Shown piece by piece: positions 60,787-64,000 of a stretch of 64,000 bases of DNA. The stretch comes from Torreya grandis. Taxonomy: Eukaryota > Streptophyta > Pinopsida > Cupressales > Taxaceae. Each line of letters opens with the position of its first letter. The stretch's first letter is position 1. The DNA is taken from contig JARHVA010002683.1 in assembly GCA_037957365.1 (NCBI GenBank), positions 1,708,501-1,772,500 on the forward strand. The letters run 5' to 3'. The translations under genes and the position numbers were made by a program. The notes under the pieces are model-generated. The model had not been told where the DNA came from. It did no database searches and saw only the letters and a list, made by a program, of their open reading frames with translations.

Positions 60787-61740
60787 TGTTTGTTCATGTG
60801 TTGAATTAGAAGACTATGAAGAGATCCTATTTGGTTTTGGAGGAAGACATATAGATAGTTTGTTAGATGGATAGTTGGATGGATTACCTAGTGATAGCTA
60901 GATCCTAAAAGTGAGATCTTCCTTAGGGGATATCAATCCACATGTTTTAAATAATTAAGTTCACAAAAATAAAAAGAAGGTACTTACATCAATAATAAAA
61001 AATTAATAATATTAAATACAAGAATGTTTTCTTAGAAAATAGACTAGAAATGATTAAATTTATGATAAAATAATTAATACTAGTGTTAAAAGGTTGTGGT
61101 CTACTTCAAAAATTTTGAAAGGGTCTGTGAGTAATTAGAAACATAAAAAAAATAAGTTTGATTGAGGGTAAGTAGGTGAAAATAACTTGTTGGTTTTTAT
61201 TGTCATAGTGACCATCGATAGTTAGGGTGACAATCAATGGTCAAGCTAATCATAGATGGTTTGGAAAACTATCAGTAATTGAGTCAATCGTTAGTGTTTA
61301 CTATGTAAATTTTATCTTATATTATCAAGTTTTTCATCCTGTAGCAAAAAGGAAAATGTATTTCTATTCCAAAGGAATGAATTTGTAAAAAAAATGATTG
61401 AAAGATTTTTTTTTATTACAATAGTGTCCTTTTTATTTTTATTTCTTTTAATAAATATCAATCATCTAGTGGCTTAGTTTTCTTAGAAAACATCTATCAC
61501 CAACCCTTCATTTTTTTATTGCTATATTTTTTAATTTTTTCTTTAGATTTTCTAGTCCAAACTCAATTAGAATCACAAGAATCCAAGAGGTAAGATTTTA
61601 TTCAACCTGAACCAAGTCATTATGAATGACTTATTCTTGGATATATAAAGATTTATTACTCTTGAAAAATATTAGAGAAGGGTTGATAGAAATACCCTTC
61701 ACCTACAACAATAGGTTAATTTGTTTCATGAAGAAGACAT
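60787..61740 (-). repeat. 3' LTR region of the third gypsy element
   Basis: Follows the integrase end of the element to the right. 60860-61310 aligns with 29270-30010, part of the large Tat element's LTR (TTGGATGGATTACC..GATAGCTAGAT near 60870, and the 19-bp repeats). The left edge TGTTTGTTCATG at 60787 resembles the Tat LTR edge TGTTTCACTTG. The junction with the chromovirus gag relic lies here. Confidence 0.55.
61195..61312. repeat. 19-bp degenerate repeats, cluster 3
   Basis: Five to six units: GTGACCATCGATAGTTAGG, GTGACAATCAATGGTCAAG, CTAATCATAGATGGTTTGG, AAAACTATCAGTAATTGAG, TCAATCGTTAGTGTTTAC. Same consensus as clusters at 29905 and 30560. Confidence 0.75.
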
Positions 61741-62800
61741 GGATATTGTTCTTTCAAAAGTTGGTGAGTGAGAGTTTCCTTAGAAAATAGTTTCTTATAT
61801 AGCTTGATCTTTTGGTTAATAATAAATAGTTGGAATCTAATAGAGTCAATGGTTATGAGCCTTATAACTCCATTAACAAAAAATATTTTTTATCCCCTAT
61901 GTCCCAAGCCATCTATACAATATCTTTTCTTTATGATCCTTATATTTAAAGTAAAAAAGGAGTGCATAGTCACTAGATTATAAATTCTTAGTCTTGATGT
62001 TTCTATCATGCCACTCCACATGTTGTCTATGCACTATTTCATTGTGATTAAGTTCTTTCTTTGTTAGATCATCAAGTGTATTCACTTGTATGATGTTATC
62101 TTGTTGAGCTTAGAAAATATCTAAGCCTAAATCAAGTATTATCCTTAATATTTTATGTTCAAACTTAATGTTCAAAATGTGCTTTCTATCATAAACTAGT
62201 TCATATGGAGTGAATCTAGTTGCAGTTTTTTAAGTGATTCTATAAGCTCAAAATGCTTCTAAAAGATAATTTAACCTATATTTTCTATGCAGACTGATAG
62301 TCTTAGTGAGGATATTTTCCAATTCTCATTTTTTTCCTTCCACCTGACCATTTGACTAAGTATTGTAAGGGGTAGACATTTTATGTCTGATTTCATATTA
62401 TTTGACTAAGGTCATTGTGAGGTCTAATGTGAACTATGGGCCTTGGTCCATGACTATTTCTCTTGGTACTCCATAGTGGGTGAATATTTACTTATAAAAG
62501 AACTCATCTACTTTCTCATATCAGGCATAGGTTAAGTCTTTGACCTCTATTAATTTTATGATATAATCAATGCATACCAACATGTATTTCTTATTGGATT
62601 TAGGATCAATGGGACCTAAAAAATCTAATCCCCATTTGTCAAAGAGTTTTAGAACCAATTGTGGTTGTAATGGCATTTCATCAGAGTGAGTGGGTTTTCC
62701 CATATGGTGGCATTGATCACATCTGTAGCTGTATATAATCACATCCTTATGCAAAAAAAGATAATAATATCTAGAAGTAAGTACTTTCATGGTAGTCTGT
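61740..62800 (-). pseudogene. Integrase of the third gypsy element
   Basis: An 89-codon open stretch (62521-62790) has IIYSYRCDQCHHMGKPTHSD, EMPLQPQLVLKLFDKWGLDF, LGPIDPKSNKKYMLVCIDYI, the end of the zinc-binding domain and first catalytic Asp region. Then HYGVPREIVMDQGP (about 62430-62480), MSTPYNT*SNGQVEG (about 62335-62385), TKTISLHRKYRLNYLLEAF then TRFTPYELVYDRKHIL (62190-62310). C-terminus: LDDLTKKELNHNEIVHRQHV, EWHDRNIKT and LYRWLGT*GIKNIF (61860-62090). Wording differs from the 20-kb integrase, so it is another lineage or subfamily. Confidence 0.85.
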
Positions 62801-63079
62801 TTGGAAAAAAAATAACCTCCATATGGTTCATCATGGAAATATCTAAGAATTTCATAAGCTTGATCTTCTTAGATACATCTTCTCATAACTAAATCTAGTC
62901 AAGTGATAAATATATATCCTATAATCTAGAAATAATATTTGCTCTTTTAGACCAAATGTTATTTGTCTCTAGTTGATAAATCTTGTGGTAGTGATCCTAT
63001 AGCAAGATAGTTATCAATATCTACAAATCAAGGAGATTGAATTGTTACAAAAAATAAATGTTCATCAAAAAATAATCAT

Positions 63080-63570
63080 CAACACTAGGATCTTGATCAT
63101 TATTTTACAACCAAGATAGAAAATCTACTACTACATTATTCTTTCCTAGTCTTTCCATAATGGTAATATTAAACTCATATAGCCAAAAAAACCAAAAAAT
63201 TATCCTATTCTCTATAGTAGGTTTGTTTATTAACAAACTTATTATTGCATGATCTATGTAGATGAATACATGGTAAATTATAATGTAGTGTTGAAATTTG
63301 TTGATGGCATTTACGAAAAGAAATTCTTTCTCTATTACAATGTAGTTGAGTTTATCTCCTTGAATATTCTTGTTAATAAAATAGATTGTATAACTGAGGG
63401 ATTCATATTTTTGGCCTAAGATAGCTCCTAAATTAGTGTCATATTCATTTGTGTAGATGTGAGAATGATTCTTTCAATCAGGCCCTCTCATAAAAATATT
63501 TCTTATGAGAAGGTCTTTAAGTTGATGAAACGTAATTTAACAATCACTAGTCCATGTAAATTCAAAATCC
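63080..63570 (-). pseudogene. RNase H of the third gypsy element
   Basis: PPLFDLLTKDFEFTWTSDC (63540-63600), FHQLKDLLI, FMRGPD*KNHSHIYTNEYDT and NLGAILGQKYESLSYTIYFI (63385-63500), KLNYIVIEKEFLFVNAINKF (63295-63355), then IYIDHAIISLLINKPT and LYEFNITIMERLGKNNVVVD with FLSWL (63110-63260). The order and spacing match the Ty3/gypsy RT-linked RNase H. 62800-63080 between this and integrase is a degraded linker. Confidence 0.85.
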
Positions 63571-64000
63571 TTAGTGAGCAAGTCAAACAATGGGGTGGCA
63601 ATTTTATTAGATGTTTGATGAATCATCTATAATAACCAACATATCTTTAAAAAATTTTAACATCTTTATGATTCTTTGGTGTGGGTATATATTTTAGGAT
63701 ATTTATCTTTATTGGGTCAACATGAATTTCAGTAGGCAATATGTGATGCCCCAACACAATTCTTTCAGTCATAAACATATAACACTTTTCATTGATCAAA
63801 TATAATTAGTGGTCCTAATAACATTTAAAAACTTTATTTAGGTTGGTGAGAGTTTCTTTGAATATCTATCCATAGACAATGAAATCATCAATGTAGATTT
63901 CAACATAGTCATGGTAGAGATAAAAAAATACGCTCAAAATATCCTTTGGAAATGTAGCTAGAGCATTGCAAAGACCAAATGGAAAAATAACATAGGCATA
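63571..64000 (-). pseudogene. Reverse transcriptase of the third gypsy element, cut by the window edge
   Basis: Starts beyond 64000. Legible: YAYVIFPFGLCNALATFPKD (63940-64000), the catalytic DYVEIYIDDFIVYG (63865-63910, YIDD box intact), NEKCYMFMTERIVLGHHILP (about 63730-63790), and KDVKIF*RYVGYYR*FIKHL (about 63605-63665). The earlier RT, protease, gag and 5' LTR must lie to the right of the window. Confidence 0.85.

Overview
This is nuclear DNA from a plant with a large, repeat-packed genome. It is very AT-rich (about 30% GC by eye) and has no intact cellular gene. Almost everything recognisable is a decayed retrotransposon. Stops often sit where the family has Gln (CAA/CAG) or Trp (TGG), which fits long methylation and C-to-T loss at CG/CHG sites. 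The low GC and old, stop-riddled Ty1/copia and Ty3/gypsy elements of plant-only lineages (Tat-like elements, chromoviruses, a plant mobile domain relic) would suit a gymnosperm. Low-GC Welwitschia is one candidate, but the sequence does not prove it.

Layout. 1-1.1 kb: a 209-bp tandem duplication and dispersed repeat R1. 1.1-2.45 kb (+): chromovirus integrase and chromodomain relic. 4.2-9.56 kb (+): the best-preserved element, a Ty1/copia with truncated 5' LTR, PBS, gag, protease, integrase, RT, RNase H, PPT and full 3' LTR, inserted in a second R1 copy. 10.85-14.4 kb (-): Tat-type gypsy relic. 15.0-15.5 and 37.3-37.8 kb: a dispersed LTR-like pair, R2. 17.07-18.93 kb (+): a 1.86-kb non-autonomous LTR element, followed by a palindromic PBS/PBS junction and an inverted LTR fragment. 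19.4-30.8 kb (-): a large Tat-lineage gypsy element read right to left from its 5' LTR (with TATA box and 19-bp repeats) through gag, protease, RT, RNase H and integrase. 30.84-31.6 kb (+): a gag relic. 33.8-34.0 kb: a long GT/Z-DNA-type tract. 34.0-35.95 kb (-): a plant mobile domain (PMD) pseudogene. 38.8-39.67 kb: a GC-rich insertion flanked by a 17-bp target-site duplication, probably LINE-derived. 41.2-43.45 kb (-): a second copia relic. 45.9-46.3 and 53.7-54.2 kb: dispersed pair R3. 50.2-50.67 kb: a 470-bp alternating purine-pyrimidine tract. 51.3-51.5 kb: an LTR end with PBS. 56.64-60.76 kb (-): a chromovirus from gag to chromodomain, same family as the 1.1-kb fragment. 60.79-64 kb (-): a third gypsy element, RT to 3' LTR, continuing past the right edge.

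Nothing here looks able to make protein. The useful content is the nesting history, LTR regulatory repeats shared between elements, unusual gag architecture in the large Tat element, and the PMD relic lying among retroelements.
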